Of a DNA stretch of 64,000 nucleotides, positions 57,343-64,000 are shown in pieces (position 1 is the stretch's first letter; every line of letters starts with the position of its first letter). The notes below the pieces were generated by a model that was not told the origin of the DNA, did no database searches, and saw only the letters and a program-made list of their open reading frames with translations. The DNA lies in contig NZ_JAKEVY010000003.1 in the NCBI RefSeq assembly GCF_021491375.1, forward strand, positions 855,635 to 919,634, written 5' to 3'. This DNA is from Flavihumibacter fluminis (GTDB taxonomy: Bacteria; Bacteroidota; Bacteroidia; Chitinophagales; Chitinophagaceae). Both the position numbers and the translations under genes were made by a program.

Positions 57343-58413
57343 CTAAAATTGCTTTTCAAATGTATTTTCGTTAAACCTAAATATATTTCCGTCTGCTATT
57401 CCAAAAAGCAAATTGTTTTTGTTGTCTTTATAAATAGTCCAAATCATTGGGTTAGATAGTTTGTCACTAATTGAATAGTTTGTCAAAGTTTTACCATCAT
57501 ATTTCCAAGCTCCTGTATATAAATCTCCAAACCAAATATTCCCTTCTGAATCTTCTTCAATAGCAAAAGGGTGTTCTAATGTGCCTGGTTCTGATTTATT
57601 TCCATTTCTTTTACTTGTTGGATGAATTAAGTGATGCTTTTCAGAAAAATTAATTGTTGAATTGCCTTCCATAAGTAAAACACCAATTCCATTATTTCCT
57701 ATCCAAATTCGTCCTTTTGAATCTGCTAATACACTTCTTATGTGTAAACGCTCATTAACTTTTAAGTTTAAATTTTCTTTATCAAAGATATTTACCATTT
57801 TACCATCATATTTAAATAGCGCTGCATAAGTAGCAATCCAAATTTTACCATCTTTATCTTTTGATATACCCGTAACACCGTAAGTATTGTCAGCATTATC
57901 AGCATTTTTATTTTTGGGTTTTGGGAAAATCAAATGGTTCATATTTATTCCGTCAAAACGATTTATTCCGTCTTCTGCACCTGCATTAAACCATAAATCT
58001 CCATTGGTTTTATTCCAATCAAATATTGGGTTGTTATTTATAAATGGATAATTAGTAAACTTTCCTTTGTCATACACACTAACACCTCTTGCAGTTCCAA
58101 ACCAAATTTTCCCATTTTTGTCCTCTTGAATTGAACGGATTTGATTGTCGGATAAACCTTCATTTGCTGTAAAGTATTCAAATGATTTTCCATTATAAAA
58201 ACTTACACCTTCATTATGACTGCCAAACCAATAATTGCCTTTACTGTCCTGAAAGATAGCACGTACTCCAGAAGTAAATTTTAAAGTGTCAGCTTTTGAA
58301 GTTGCAACCAATTCAGGTTTGTTAGTTTCTTTTTCTAGTGATTTCTTTTCAAAGCAAGAAAAGTTAAGTGTCAATATGAGTATTAGGTAAATCAATTTAA
58401 TTTTTTTGTCCAT
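57343..58413 (-). CDS. Propeller-repeat lipoprotein (cassette gene)
   Basis: This 356-residue protein has a lipoprotein-type signal (ILILTLNFSC, Cys20). It is made of about seven ligand-binding-propeller (Reg_prop) repeats: SKGNYWFGSHNEGVSFYNGK, KNGKIWFGTARGVSVYDKGK, KDGKIWIATYAALFKYDGKM, SKGRIWIGNNGIGVLLMEG, SEGNIWFGDLYTGAWKYDGK, NKNNLLFGIADGNIFRFNEN. These repeats usually form the sensor half of hybrid two-component proteins. Here the kinase is absent and the protein stands alone, so it may be a surface binding module. It is a single cassette gene. Confidence 0.8.
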   Translation of the reverse strand: MDKKIKLIYLILILTLNFSCFEKKSLEKETNKPELVATSKADTLKFTSGVRAIFQDSKGNYWFGSHNEGVSFYNGKSFEYFTANEGLSDNQIRSIQEDKNGKIWFGTARGVSVYDKGKFTNYPFINNNPIFDWNKTNGDLWFNAGAEDGINRFDGINMNHLIFPKPKNKNADNADNTYGVTGISKDKDGKIWIATYAALFKYDGKMVNIFDKENLNLKVNERLHIRSVLADSKGRIWIGNNGIGVLLMEGNSTINFSEKHHLIHPTSKRNGNKSEPGTLEHPFAIEEDSEGNIWFGDLYTGAWKYDGKTLTNYSISDKLSNPMIWTIYKDNKNNLLFGIADGNIFRFNENTFEKQF

Positions 58414-58428
58414 TTCAGGTTTTTATGA

Positions 58429-58628
58429 TATAACGCCCAATGGTGGCAGCTTGGCGCTGGTGGGGGATTCATGTTTGTCCACGCGTACTACCGCTGATTA
58501 TTAATCTATAGTTCAAATATATTTACCAAAGTCCTTACTGCACTTCCGCTGAAACTATTGATTGGTTCTTTACTTCCAATGATCTTTTACCCGTCCAACC
58601 CACTAGCGCCAAACTGCTCTGTTGTGCG
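58429..58628. repeat. attC-like site, 200 bp
   Basis: It starts TATAACGCCC and ends GTTGTGCG (58621-58628). GCAGCTTGGCGCTGGTGGG pairs with CCCACTAGCGCCAAACTGCT with two or three mismatches. The loop is long, about 110 bp. Confidence 0.72.
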
Positions 58629-58636
58629 TTCGTGCT

Positions 58637-59095
58637 TCAGTCGGCTTCCCAATTATAATTAGATTTCGTTAATTTATCCCCAATGGCTATTAGTACGTTA
58701 TGATGATTTTCACACAATAGCCATTCTTTTTCCTTGTCGATTATGTAATACTCAAAACTAAAACACTCTCCGATGATATCTTTAATTACTTTTGGATCGC
58801 AATCATAGACAGGATAAAATGGCTCCTGATCATCTTCAGCTATTAGCCAAACATTTCCGTCATACAACGGAATTATACTGTCTATGTAAGTAAAAGGATA
58901 GTCTAAACCTATTACCGAGTATGATGGTAGTTTAAAATTCTCCCACCACCAACGTCTGTCGCCAGATTGTACAAAATATTTAATGCATTCGTCAAATATT
59001 TTCTTGCCTGAAGCTGTATCTAATAGCCGAATGCTACTTTCGTCAAGTCGTAGTTTATTTATAGCATTTTGTATTTCATCTTTTACTTCTCCCAT
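58637..59095 (-). CDS. Hypothetical protein, 152 aa (cassette gene)
   Basis: This acidic soluble protein has an aromatic patch (SGDRRWWWENFKLPS) and strands such as PLYDGNVWLIAEDDQEPFYPVYDC and FSFEYYIIDKEKEWLLCENHHNVLIAIG. It resembles DUF6756 from memory, which I cannot check. Such families often appear as immunity-like or toxin-associated proteins, but no toxin is adjacent. It lies in one unit of the array; the boundary GTTGTGCG at 58621 is clear, the one beyond 59095 is degenerate. Confidence 0.6.
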   Translation of the reverse strand: MGEVKDEIQNAINKLRLDESSIRLLDTASGKKIFDECIKYFVQSGDRRWWWENFKLPSYSVIGLDYPFTYIDSIIPLYDGNVWLIAEDDQEPFYPVYDCDPKVIKDIIGECFSFEYYIIDKEKEWLLCENHHNVLIAIGDKLTKSNYNWEAD

Positions 59096-59112
59096 CTTGG
59101 GTAGTGTTGGTT

Positions 59113-59142
59113 AGCATGACGCCAATCCGATTGTTGTACGCC
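59113..59142. repeat. Degenerate short cassette boundary
   Basis: TTAGCATGACGCC is followed closely by GTTGTACGCC (59133-59142), the clear start of the next unit. Interior hairpin sequence is absent, as at 53161 and 51460. Confidence 0.5.
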
Positions 59143-59155
59143 GTCTTCGTTTCTT

Positions 59156-59755
59156 TCAATGCTCAACCGCTAAAGCGTCAAGTCTATTTGCTAAGTTTGA
59201 TGCCGTAAGAAAAACACTGTCTCTGGATTTGTTTATTTCTGGACACCTGTACCACATAAATCGATATTTCATGCGATTTGACATTTCAATAAAGATGTCT
59301 TCACCATCCATGCAGCCATAGTCGTCACCATTTTGAAGGTCGCTTTGTGATGTCAATGTCCAATACTTATTAAGATTAAGACTGTCAACTGAGGTATGTC
59401 GAAGTACAAGTGAATAGTCATTGTAAGTGCTGTCGACTTTGGTTCGGTAAAACGATATTATTCTTAAAGTCCATTTGCTAAAACTGTCCGGCTTGGCGAT
59501 AAAAGCAACTTGAGGGTCGTATGAACCCGATAAATACCAAACTCGAATTTCATCATTTGCTGTTCCGTCAATGAGAGATCCGATTTTTAGTGACTTTTCA
59601 AATGTTCTTGTCTGGCTGAAAGCGTCACGTGTCATTCGCCCTGCCCATGTCCTTGATGTGTCGGGTATAACCCGGCTCAAAGCATTAATTCCTGTGTCGC
59701 CTTGATTGCGACAGGATGCAAAGAAGAAAAGCAATATTGCAATTGGTAGTCTCAC
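59156..59755 (-). CDS. Lipoprotein, unknown (cassette gene)
   Basis: This 199-residue protein has a lipoprotein-type signal (LLFFFASC, Cys15). The mature part is beta-rich (SLVLRHTSVDSLNLNKYWTL, IFIEMSNRMKYRFMWYRCPE). It has no recognised family. It fills a unit whose ends are exact 10-base reverse complements, GTTGTACGCC (59133-59142) and GGCGTACAAC (59760-59769). The start is 5 bp from the second boundary and the stop 14 bp from the first. Confidence 0.65.
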   Translation of the reverse strand: MRLPIAILLFFFASCRNQGDTGINALSRVIPDTSRTWAGRMTRDAFSQTRTFEKSLKIGSLIDGTANDEIRVWYLSGSYDPQVAFIAKPDSFSKWTLRIISFYRTKVDSTYNDYSLVLRHTSVDSLNLNKYWTLTSQSDLQNGDDYGCMDGEDIFIEMSNRMKYRFMWYRCPEINKSRDSVFLTASNLANRLDALAVEH

Positions 59756-59759
59756 TGAT

Positions 59760-59950
59760 GGCGTACAACTAATACCGATTGACGATATGGTGGTATTTGA
59801 AAATTGTCAGTCCGTAGCCGGTGTTTAATTCATAAATATAAGTTCATTGTTTATTCCAGTGCTAGGTTGTATACTACGGTTGAATATTGAACATAAAGTT
59901 GATTTTACATCCGTCGCCCCGCCATATTTCCAAACCGCCTGGTCTATGCC
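59760..59950. repeat. attC-like site, about 190 bp
   Basis: It begins GGCGTACAAC. GATTGACGATATGGTGG near 59778 pairs with CCGCCATATTTCCAAACC near 59920. The right end, GGTCTATGCC, appears to be a decayed GTTGTACGCC. The interior includes CATTGTTTATTCCAGTGC, similar to blocks in the 62868 site. Confidence 0.65.
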
Positions 59951-60028
59951 TGTCGCACTGGCTTTTGATCGGTTGTCACTGTATTTAGGGTTCGAATTAT
60001 CAATAGTTTCATTAGGCATATCTGAAGC

Positions 60029-60412
60029 TCACAAAGTCCTATTTACTTTTTGTTTGGGTATGCTATTCACTGTATCTTTCTCGAAAATGAATGCATTGGC
60101 TATCCAACAGTCTGACTTTTCTGTGCCGATTTCATGACCATTTATGCACACTTTGTTTATACCATTTAAGCCATCTAATCCACAACAGCCGTTTAGTCTG
60201 CTTGCATCTGGATGATCAATGCAGTTAAGAAGATCGAATATGTTTATAATCAGTTTTCCTTCCGAGTCTGTAAAGTACTCACCGCTACTAATCACATAGT
60301 ATCCTTTCTGAATGAACTCTTCTCCGTCTTGTTCATTCAGTAATGAGCTTTCAGGTAGTTCCTGAAGGATGTTTGAAACTGGGATATTACATTTTCTGCA
60401 AAAAAGCTGCAT
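60029..60412 (-). CDS. Small Cys-rich protein, unknown (cassette gene)
   Basis: This 127-residue protein has a zinc-ribbon-like start (MQLFCRKCNIPV) and a second Cys cluster (LNGCCGLDGLNGINKVCINGHEIGTEKSDCW). The pair could bind zinc. No signal peptide is present. It looks like the small cytoplasmic proteins often found near toxin-immunity loci in Bacteroidota and Planctomycetes, but that is from memory. It lies in a unit bounded by GGCGTACAAC (60428) and a decayed partner near 59941. Confidence 0.6.
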   Translation of the reverse strand: MQLFCRKCNIPVSNILQELPESSLLNEQDGEEFIQKGYYVISSGEYFTDSEGKLIINIFDLLNCIDHPDASRLNGCCGLDGLNGINKVCINGHEIGTEKSDCWIANAFIFEKDTVNSIPKQKVNRTL

Positions 60413-60427
60413 TTAGTTGGTTTGAAA

Positions 60428-60566
60428 GGCGTACAACGGTTAACAGTTTGCTGCAATAGCGGCATTCTGTGTTCGTTAGCTTAAATTTAGGACTTAGTTC
60501 AATATAACTCCAGGTTTTGAGCCCTTGTTCGTCAAGCCGCTATTGCAGCAAGCTGCTGTTGTACGC
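60428..60566. repeat. attC-like site, 139 bp, best-preserved
   Basis: The ends are GGCGTACAAC (60428-60437) and GTTGTACGC (60558-60566). The inner stem TTGCTGCAATAGCGGC (60448-60463) pairs perfectly over 16 bases with GCCGCTATTGCAGCAA (60536-60551). The ends belong to different neighbouring genes yet match each other here, because both neighbours use the GTTGTACG type. Confidence 0.82.
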
Positions 60567-60674
60567 ATCGTCTGGTCGGAAAAGAGTGGGGCCAGCCTAA
60601 GTTGTCTTTCTTGATGGCTCACTACATTGTCTTTGGCTTAATTTTTCTAATTCCGCGGTTTTATTGCCGGAGGT

Positions 60675-61043
60675 CTAGTCAATCAAGATTGTAGGGTCAA
60701 AGATTTCCTGTCGCTTTGCTATTATGCTGTCTATGGAAATATTTGGATTTACTGGCCTTGATAAGTAGGTTTCTTTAGTGTGATAGAGTTCAAATATTTT
60801 GGTCTTAAGCTTGCTGGAAGGTTTCGCCAAATAACTTTCGCAAAGGCAGATTGCTAGCTTCCGCTTCGCAGACTCTAGCTCCCAGTCGTTCGATATTGAG
60901 TGTCCAGGAAGGCTCGGCAACTCTTTCTCTTCTCCCTGATAAACGTTGTACTTAACAACACAATTGTCATATTGTATGGTTTCCACCTTGTCCTTACAAC
61001 TCAAAAACAAAATTGAAACAAGTCCTACAAATACATATCGCAT
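60675..61043 (-). CDS. Small lipoprotein, unknown (cassette gene)
   Basis: I start at the ATG at 61043 (MRYVFVGLVSILFLSC), because it gives a lipoprotein signal and lies inside the cassette; a longer frame to 61103 would cross the boundary at 61067. The mature part is about 105 residues with a conserved-looking LCESYLAKPSSKLKTKIFELY helix. No domain is recognised. The unit ends are GTTGTACGCA (60558-60567) and TGCGCACAAC (61067-61076), matching 9 of 10. Confidence 0.6.
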   Translation of the reverse strand: MRYVFVGLVSILFLSCKDKVETIQYDNCVVKYNVYQGEEKELPSLPGHSISNDWELESAKRKLAICLCESYLAKPSSKLKTKIFELYHTKETYLSRPVNPNISIDSIIAKRQEIFDPTILID

Positions 61044-61066
61044 TCGACGAGAGGTGAGTTTTGGTT

Positions 61067-61265
61067 TGCGCACAACGGGCATGCATTGGTGTAGGCACTG
61101 CATTTAATCTATGCTGCCTGGTACTAAAGCTGATCCTTTATAAATAGTTTATTGAATAGTTCATACTTTCAGTAGCACCACTGTCGCCGAAACAATAGCT
61201 GATCAGTGGAATTATCGATGAAGCGTTATACGTCCGCCGTGCTTATACTAATGCAATTGTTGTGT
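61067..61265. repeat. attC-like site, 199 bp
   Basis: It begins TGCGCACAAC and ends GTTGTGT (61259-61265). GCATTGGTGTAGGCAC near the left pairs with GTGCTTATACTAATGC near the right with three mismatches. The loop is about 130 bp. Confidence 0.72.
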
Positions 61266-61272
61266 ACTGTAT

Positions 61273-62040
61273 TTATTCTATTCTCCAATCTAATTTTTCT
61301 TCCTCACTTAATATTTTAAATATTTGGTAGCCGAATTCTGCTAAGTAGGTTAAAAGTCTATCCATTGTTCTATAGTCAAATACTAACGGCACCACCTCTC
61401 CTTTCAGTTTGTTAAACGGAAACAAATATTCAAAAAGTACATTATAATAATCGCTTTTCATGAGTTTAATAACTTTTAATTCTCCTTGGGAATGGGTAAC
61501 TGCATGTCGGACTTCAGCGAAAATTGTAAATATCTCTTTGAACTTGAAATTGTGATTGTTATCACGAGAATACTCTTTAAAACGCAATCCGCCAGCTTTC
61601 TTTATTAAATCAAATATTGCGTCCCCTCCTTTCAAACTGTCTCCAGTTGAATATTTTTTATCTAATAGCAAAAGTTGAAATTCTTGATTATTCCTTCCTT
61701 TTTCTCGTGCAACTCTTTTTAAAAACCTTTCAAGAGCTTCAAAACATTGTGCGAACGCCAGCCCAAATTCCCGTGACAGGACTGCGTTTATTTCGTTCGC
61801 ATAATTTTCTTTGAATGTAGACTTTTGAATGCCTGTATGAAATTTGAGCTTCCAGCCATTATCTGTGGGTCCAGTCCAGTCTCCGATTACTAGTGCTGTT
61901 CCTGAAAAGAATCCTGCACCTTCAGCTGTATAAATTTTCACGTCGTTAAGCAAAACCTTGTTCAAACGGTTCGCGGCATGTTTGAAATCTGTGATTGTCT
62001 CGAAAAAAGAGTTTAAATGAAATCTATAAGGATTGGTCAT
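61273..62040 (-). CDS. HEPN-motif-like protein (cassette gene)
   Basis: I use the ATG at 62040 (MTNPYRFHLNSFFETITDF); a frame to 62058 would run into the boundary at 62053. The 255-residue soluble protein is largely helical. It carries EVRHAVTHSQGELK, an R-x4-H motif typical of HEPN RNases, preceded by a helix (HNFKFKEIFTIFAEVRH). HEPN proteins often serve in toxin-antitoxin or anti-phage systems. No antitoxin partner is beside it, so an enzymatic role is only a hypothesis. Boundaries are GTTGTGT (61259) and ACACAAC (62053-62059). Confidence 0.6.
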   Translation of the reverse strand: MTNPYRFHLNSFFETITDFKHAANRLNKVLLNDVKIYTAEGAGFFSGTALVIGDWTGPTDNGWKLKFHTGIQKSTFKENYANEINAVLSREFGLAFAQCFEALERFLKRVAREKGRNNQEFQLLLLDKKYSTGDSLKGGDAIFDLIKKAGGLRFKEYSRDNNHNFKFKEIFTIFAEVRHAVTHSQGELKVIKLMKSDYYNVLFEYLFPFNKLKGEVVPLVFDYRTMDRLLTYLAEFGYQIFKILSEEEKLDWRIE

Positions 62041-62050
62041 AGTTAATATA

Positions 62051-62254
62051 GCACACAACGTTCAGGGCTTGGCGAAGTGCGGGACATCTGCGTTCCGTCT
62101 GCCTGGCTTACTGAAGTTGATGAATGTTTTATTGGTCAAGTTATAGATTTTGTTCGATAGCGTTCTGTCAGCTGATACAAAAGCTTAGTTGAAAAATTGC
62201 AGTTGAAGAAAAAGTTCCCTCAGCCCGCATTTTGCCAAACCCCTTGTTGCCTGC
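62051..62254. repeat. attC-like site, 204 bp
   Basis: It begins GCACACAAC and ends GTTGCCTGC (62246-62254). GGGCTTGGCGAAGTGCGGGAC pairs with GCCCGCATTTTGCCAAACCCC. The shared block CTGCGTTCCGTCTGCC follows the left stem. Confidence 0.78.
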
Positions 62255-62263
62255 TGGCTTTCG

Positions 62264-62860
62264 TCACTTGTGTGATGAAAGCCAAACGCTGTCGTTTGCT
62301 TTCGTTGTATAATTCCATAGTAGTTCGTCGTCAATTTTACCTTCGTAAAATATCTGTCCTTTAATGTCTATCCATTTATGATTGTAATATGTCAACACTT
62401 GCTTTATTCCTTCGTAATATTTTTTGTCAAGCGGATTTCTGTCTTTAGAAAACTTACCTTCTTTCTCATAAGTGGGATAATACTCAAAGTATTTATTTGT
62501 CAAGCCTGCTTGGTTAAACCAAATGTTTTTAAAATAGTCTTTGTCGCCAACAGAGTATGCCCAATCACTTCTTTGCTTAATTAAGTCGCTGCTTGTTCTG
62601 TAAGAAAGCGAACTGTCGCCTTTGAAATGAATTGTCAAAGAGTATTCTTGCAAATATTTATAAGGTCCTTGGGGAGTTGAACTATTCCAATTGTCAATAA
62701 AGTCAACGACTTGGTCAGTTGTCAAGGGTAATGAAACTGTGTCAAACTGTTTACGAATTTCTACATATTCAACATTGTCTTTGTCCACCTTTTGTTTATC
62801 GTTGAATGTACTAATACAAGATGTCAAGAAAAGCGATATGATTATTAGGGACTGTCTCAT
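62264..62860 (-). CDS. Lipoprotein, unknown (cassette gene)
   Basis: This 198-residue protein has a lipoprotein signal (IISLFLTSC, Cys15). The mature part is soluble with several aromatic-rich stretches (YLQEYSLTIHFKGDSSLSYR, WFNQAGLTNKYFEYYPTYEKEG). No family is recognised. It is the most compact cassette here: its stop is 10 bp from GTTGCCTG (62246) and its start 8 bp from CAGGCAAC (62868-62875), an exact 8-base match. Confidence 0.65.
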   Translation of the reverse strand: MRQSLIIISLFLTSCISTFNDKQKVDKDNVEYVEIRKQFDTVSLPLTTDQVVDFIDNWNSSTPQGPYKYLQEYSLTIHFKGDSSLSYRTSSDLIKQRSDWAYSVGDKDYFKNIWFNQAGLTNKYFEYYPTYEKEGKFSKDRNPLDKKYYEGIKQVLTYYNHKWIDIKGQIFYEGKIDDELLWNYTTKANDSVWLSSHK

Positions 62861-62867
62861 AAGCTTT

Positions 62868-63066
62868 CAGGCAACGTTAAAGCATTGGCGATGTGGCGGT
62901 ATTCTGTGTTCCGTCTGCCCGGTGCCGCTGCTGTTTAAAAATACAAAAGCTCATTGTTTATTCTATTGCTCGGCGTTATTCATTTGCCGAAACTGAAGCT
63001 GAGTAGCGATTTGTTGCTGATGGTTTATTCGTCACCCGCCATATACGCCAATGCACTGTTAGCGGC
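62868..63066. repeat. attC-like site, 199 bp
   Basis: It begins CAGGCAAC and ends GTTAGCGGC (63058-63066). GCATTGGCGATGTGGCGG pairs with CCGCCATATACGCCAATGC with a few mismatches. The block ATTCTGTGTTCCGTCTGCCC near its left stem is the best example of the array-wide shared sequence. Confidence 0.8.
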
Positions 63067-63091
63067 AGATTTTCGTGTCAAGTTTCCCAAT

Positions 63092-63562
63092 CTAAAATGA
63101 ACTGTTGAATTTCGGTAGTCGTCTATTTTCCTTGTAATATTTGTAAAGCAAAAGTGCTTCAATATAAGCTGGTGGTTCGTCCTGTTTTGAATATATAATA
63201 TAAAAATCCAGCGTCCTAATTCTGTGCTCTGCCATTAGTCCTTTAATGTAGTCGTTGGTTTGAAGATCCTTTTTCGTCACTTTATCCTTTCCTCTAGATG
63301 CCAACAATCTATTTTGAATAGAGTGATCACCCAACGTGCCGTCGGTCTTGATTTTTCCTGCCATACCGATATAAACGATTTCCCCTGTTTCCTTGTCAAT
63401 CCAAATGTATACACCGTGCTTTCGACCAACTTTCTCTCGGATTGTCTGGTTATATAGTTCTCGTCCGTTGTCTTGGTCAAAAATTGTTTTCTCGATTTGG
63501 AAGTTTACAATTGGTTCGTCCACAAACTCCTTAATGATTTCTTTTGCGTCGTCAAGTTTCAT
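63092..63562 (-). CDS. GIY-YIG nuclease-like protein (cassette gene)
   Basis: This 156-residue protein has a GIY-YIG-like core: GVYIWIDKETGEIVYIGMAGK gives the two motif strands, and the Arg-containing helix (SIQNRLLASRGK) follows. Later, PPAYIEALLLYKYYKENRRLPKFN supplies the Glu position and the terminal Asn. GIY-YIG proteins cut DNA in repair, restriction or homing roles. The function here is unknown. The unit is bounded by GTTAGCGGCA (63058-63067) and TGCCGCTAAC (63585-63594), an exact 10-base match. Confidence 0.72.
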   Translation of the reverse strand: MKLDDAKEIIKEFVDEPIVNFQIEKTIFDQDNGRELYNQTIREKVGRKHGVYIWIDKETGEIVYIGMAGKIKTDGTLGDHSIQNRLLASRGKDKVTKKDLQTNDYIKGLMAEHRIRTLDFYIIYSKQDEPPAYIEALLLYKYYKENRRLPKFNSSF

Positions 63563-63584
63563 GTGTAGAATGATATTGTCAATT

Positions 63585-63780
63585 TGCCGCTAACGGCCGG
63601 CAGCTTTGCGCAGTGCTGGTAATGAAGCACTATTGCCGGATCCGCTGTTCATTTATTGATTACTGTTTCAATCTCTGTTCTTTTGATGAATCTGTACATA
63701 GCCTGAATTGCTGTACAGAAAGGAACTGCTGTTCATTGTACCGATGTCCCGCCAGCATTGCGCAAAGCATCTATGTAAAA
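63585..63780. repeat. attC-like site, right end interrupted or adjoining IS110 DNA
   Basis: It begins TGCCGCTAAC. GCTTTGCGCAGTGCTGG (63603-63619) pairs with CCAGCATTGCGCAAAGC (63752-63768), 16 of 17 bases. The expected GTT end is not found after the right stem; instead the sequence becomes the leader of the transposase gene at 63848. Confidence 0.72.
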
Positions 63781-63847
63781 GCGATCAATTAAGCTGCCCA
63801 ATTTTTGATGTGGTATAAGTATTCATTACCCACTAAAATTTCGAACT

Positions 63848-64000
63848 ATGCAGTCTCAAATGATCGCTACACTGAAGTTATTTATTGGCTTAGATGTACA
63901 CAAAAAAAGTTGGCAGGCCCACCTTCGAACTGACATTTCAGATCATAAAGGCTTTAGCTTACCCCCCGATCCGGAAATTCTGGCTAATTACGTGTTTAAA
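63848..64000 (+). CDS. IS110-family transposase, N-terminal part
   Basis: The gene starts at the ATG at 63848 and runs off the right edge after 51 residues. KLFIGLDVHKKSWQAHLRTD is the N-terminal signature of IS110/IS1111 (DEDD) transposases, with the first catalytic Asp in GLDVHKK. These elements do not use classical inverted repeats, and some members of the family insert into integron attC sites. Here the gene begins about 80 bp after the inner stem of the last cassette site and faces away from the cassettes. The element's end cannot be located without the rest. Confidence 0.85.
   Translation, partial: MQSQMIATLKLFIGLDVHKKSWQAHLRTDISDHKGFSLPPDPEILANYVFK

Noticed and set aside
59133..59769. 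Reading the 10-bp matched ends around one lipoprotein gene as IS terminal repeats
   Set aside because: There is no transposase, the ends differ from cassette to cassette while matching within each, and they occur at nearly every gene of the array, which fits cassette boundaries better.
59825..60137. Short ORFs on both strands (64 and 96 codons) near 59825-60137
   Set aside because: They run through the attC-like site and across cassette boundaries, and the sequences look like translated repeat.

Overview
The window is a stretch of a Bacteroidota chromosome, most likely from the Chitinophagaceae. Evidence for this is tandem SusC/SusD pairs, T9SS sorting domains of both the PorSS type and the gliding-motility type, the DUF1800/DUF1501 pair, a short GyrB, and the general style of the proteins. 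Assignment below phylum is inference from gene content.

Bases 1-39040 look like ordinary chromosome. A SusD tail (1-383) faces two convergently placed SusD-SusC operons (457-4900 and 5207-9818), each closed by a hairpin terminator. An RND/MMPL exporter, a PorZ-like propeller protein with recO, an amidohydrolase and prfA follow. Next come VanZ, an ECF sigma factor with its RskA-like anti-sigma, gcvH, a cyclophilin lipoprotein and serS. A surface/export block (GH-like lipoprotein, DUF1800/DUF1501, DUF1080, a lectin/PKD T9SS protein) leads to gyrB, an AraC regulator, ferritin, and a muropeptide-recycling group. That group is anmK diverging from murQ, with an FAD/Fe-S D-lactate-type dehydrogenase directly after murQ. 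Between the AraC gene and ferritin sits a 530 bp unit: a four-helix-bundle (S23/Avd-like) gene bracketed by inverted arrays of a degenerate 7-bp repeat (GTGAGAC/GTCAGAC). The same repeat recurs, without the gene, at two other intergenic places.

Bases 39100-48850 are an accessory block with every gene on the minus strand: a beta-barrel, an alpha/beta hydrolase lipoprotein, two AraC regulators, membrane proteins, a PhlG-like hydrolase, and a large SF2 helicase carrying two membrane segments.

Bases 48850-63780 are the most unusual part. About sixteen mostly short, single, minus-strand genes are separated by related 130-200 bp imperfect inverted repeats. The sequences bounding each gene match that gene only: a GTT... 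heptamer to decamer on one side and its exact reverse complement ...AAC on the other. This is the geometry expected of integron gene cassettes with attC sites. No integrase is in the window; on the minus strand the platform would lie beyond base 64000. One site is split by an internally deleted IS21 element (48907-50213). The last is followed immediately by an IS110-family transposase (63848 onward), a family with known attC-targeting members. Several sites have lost their interior and two cassette genes are frameshifted, so the array appears to be ageing at its low-coordinate end. Cassette products include an Lnt-like N-acyltransferase, a propeller lipoprotein, a GIY-YIG-like protein, a HEPN-motif protein, several lipoproteins and several unknowns.

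No tRNA, rRNA or CRISPR array was found.
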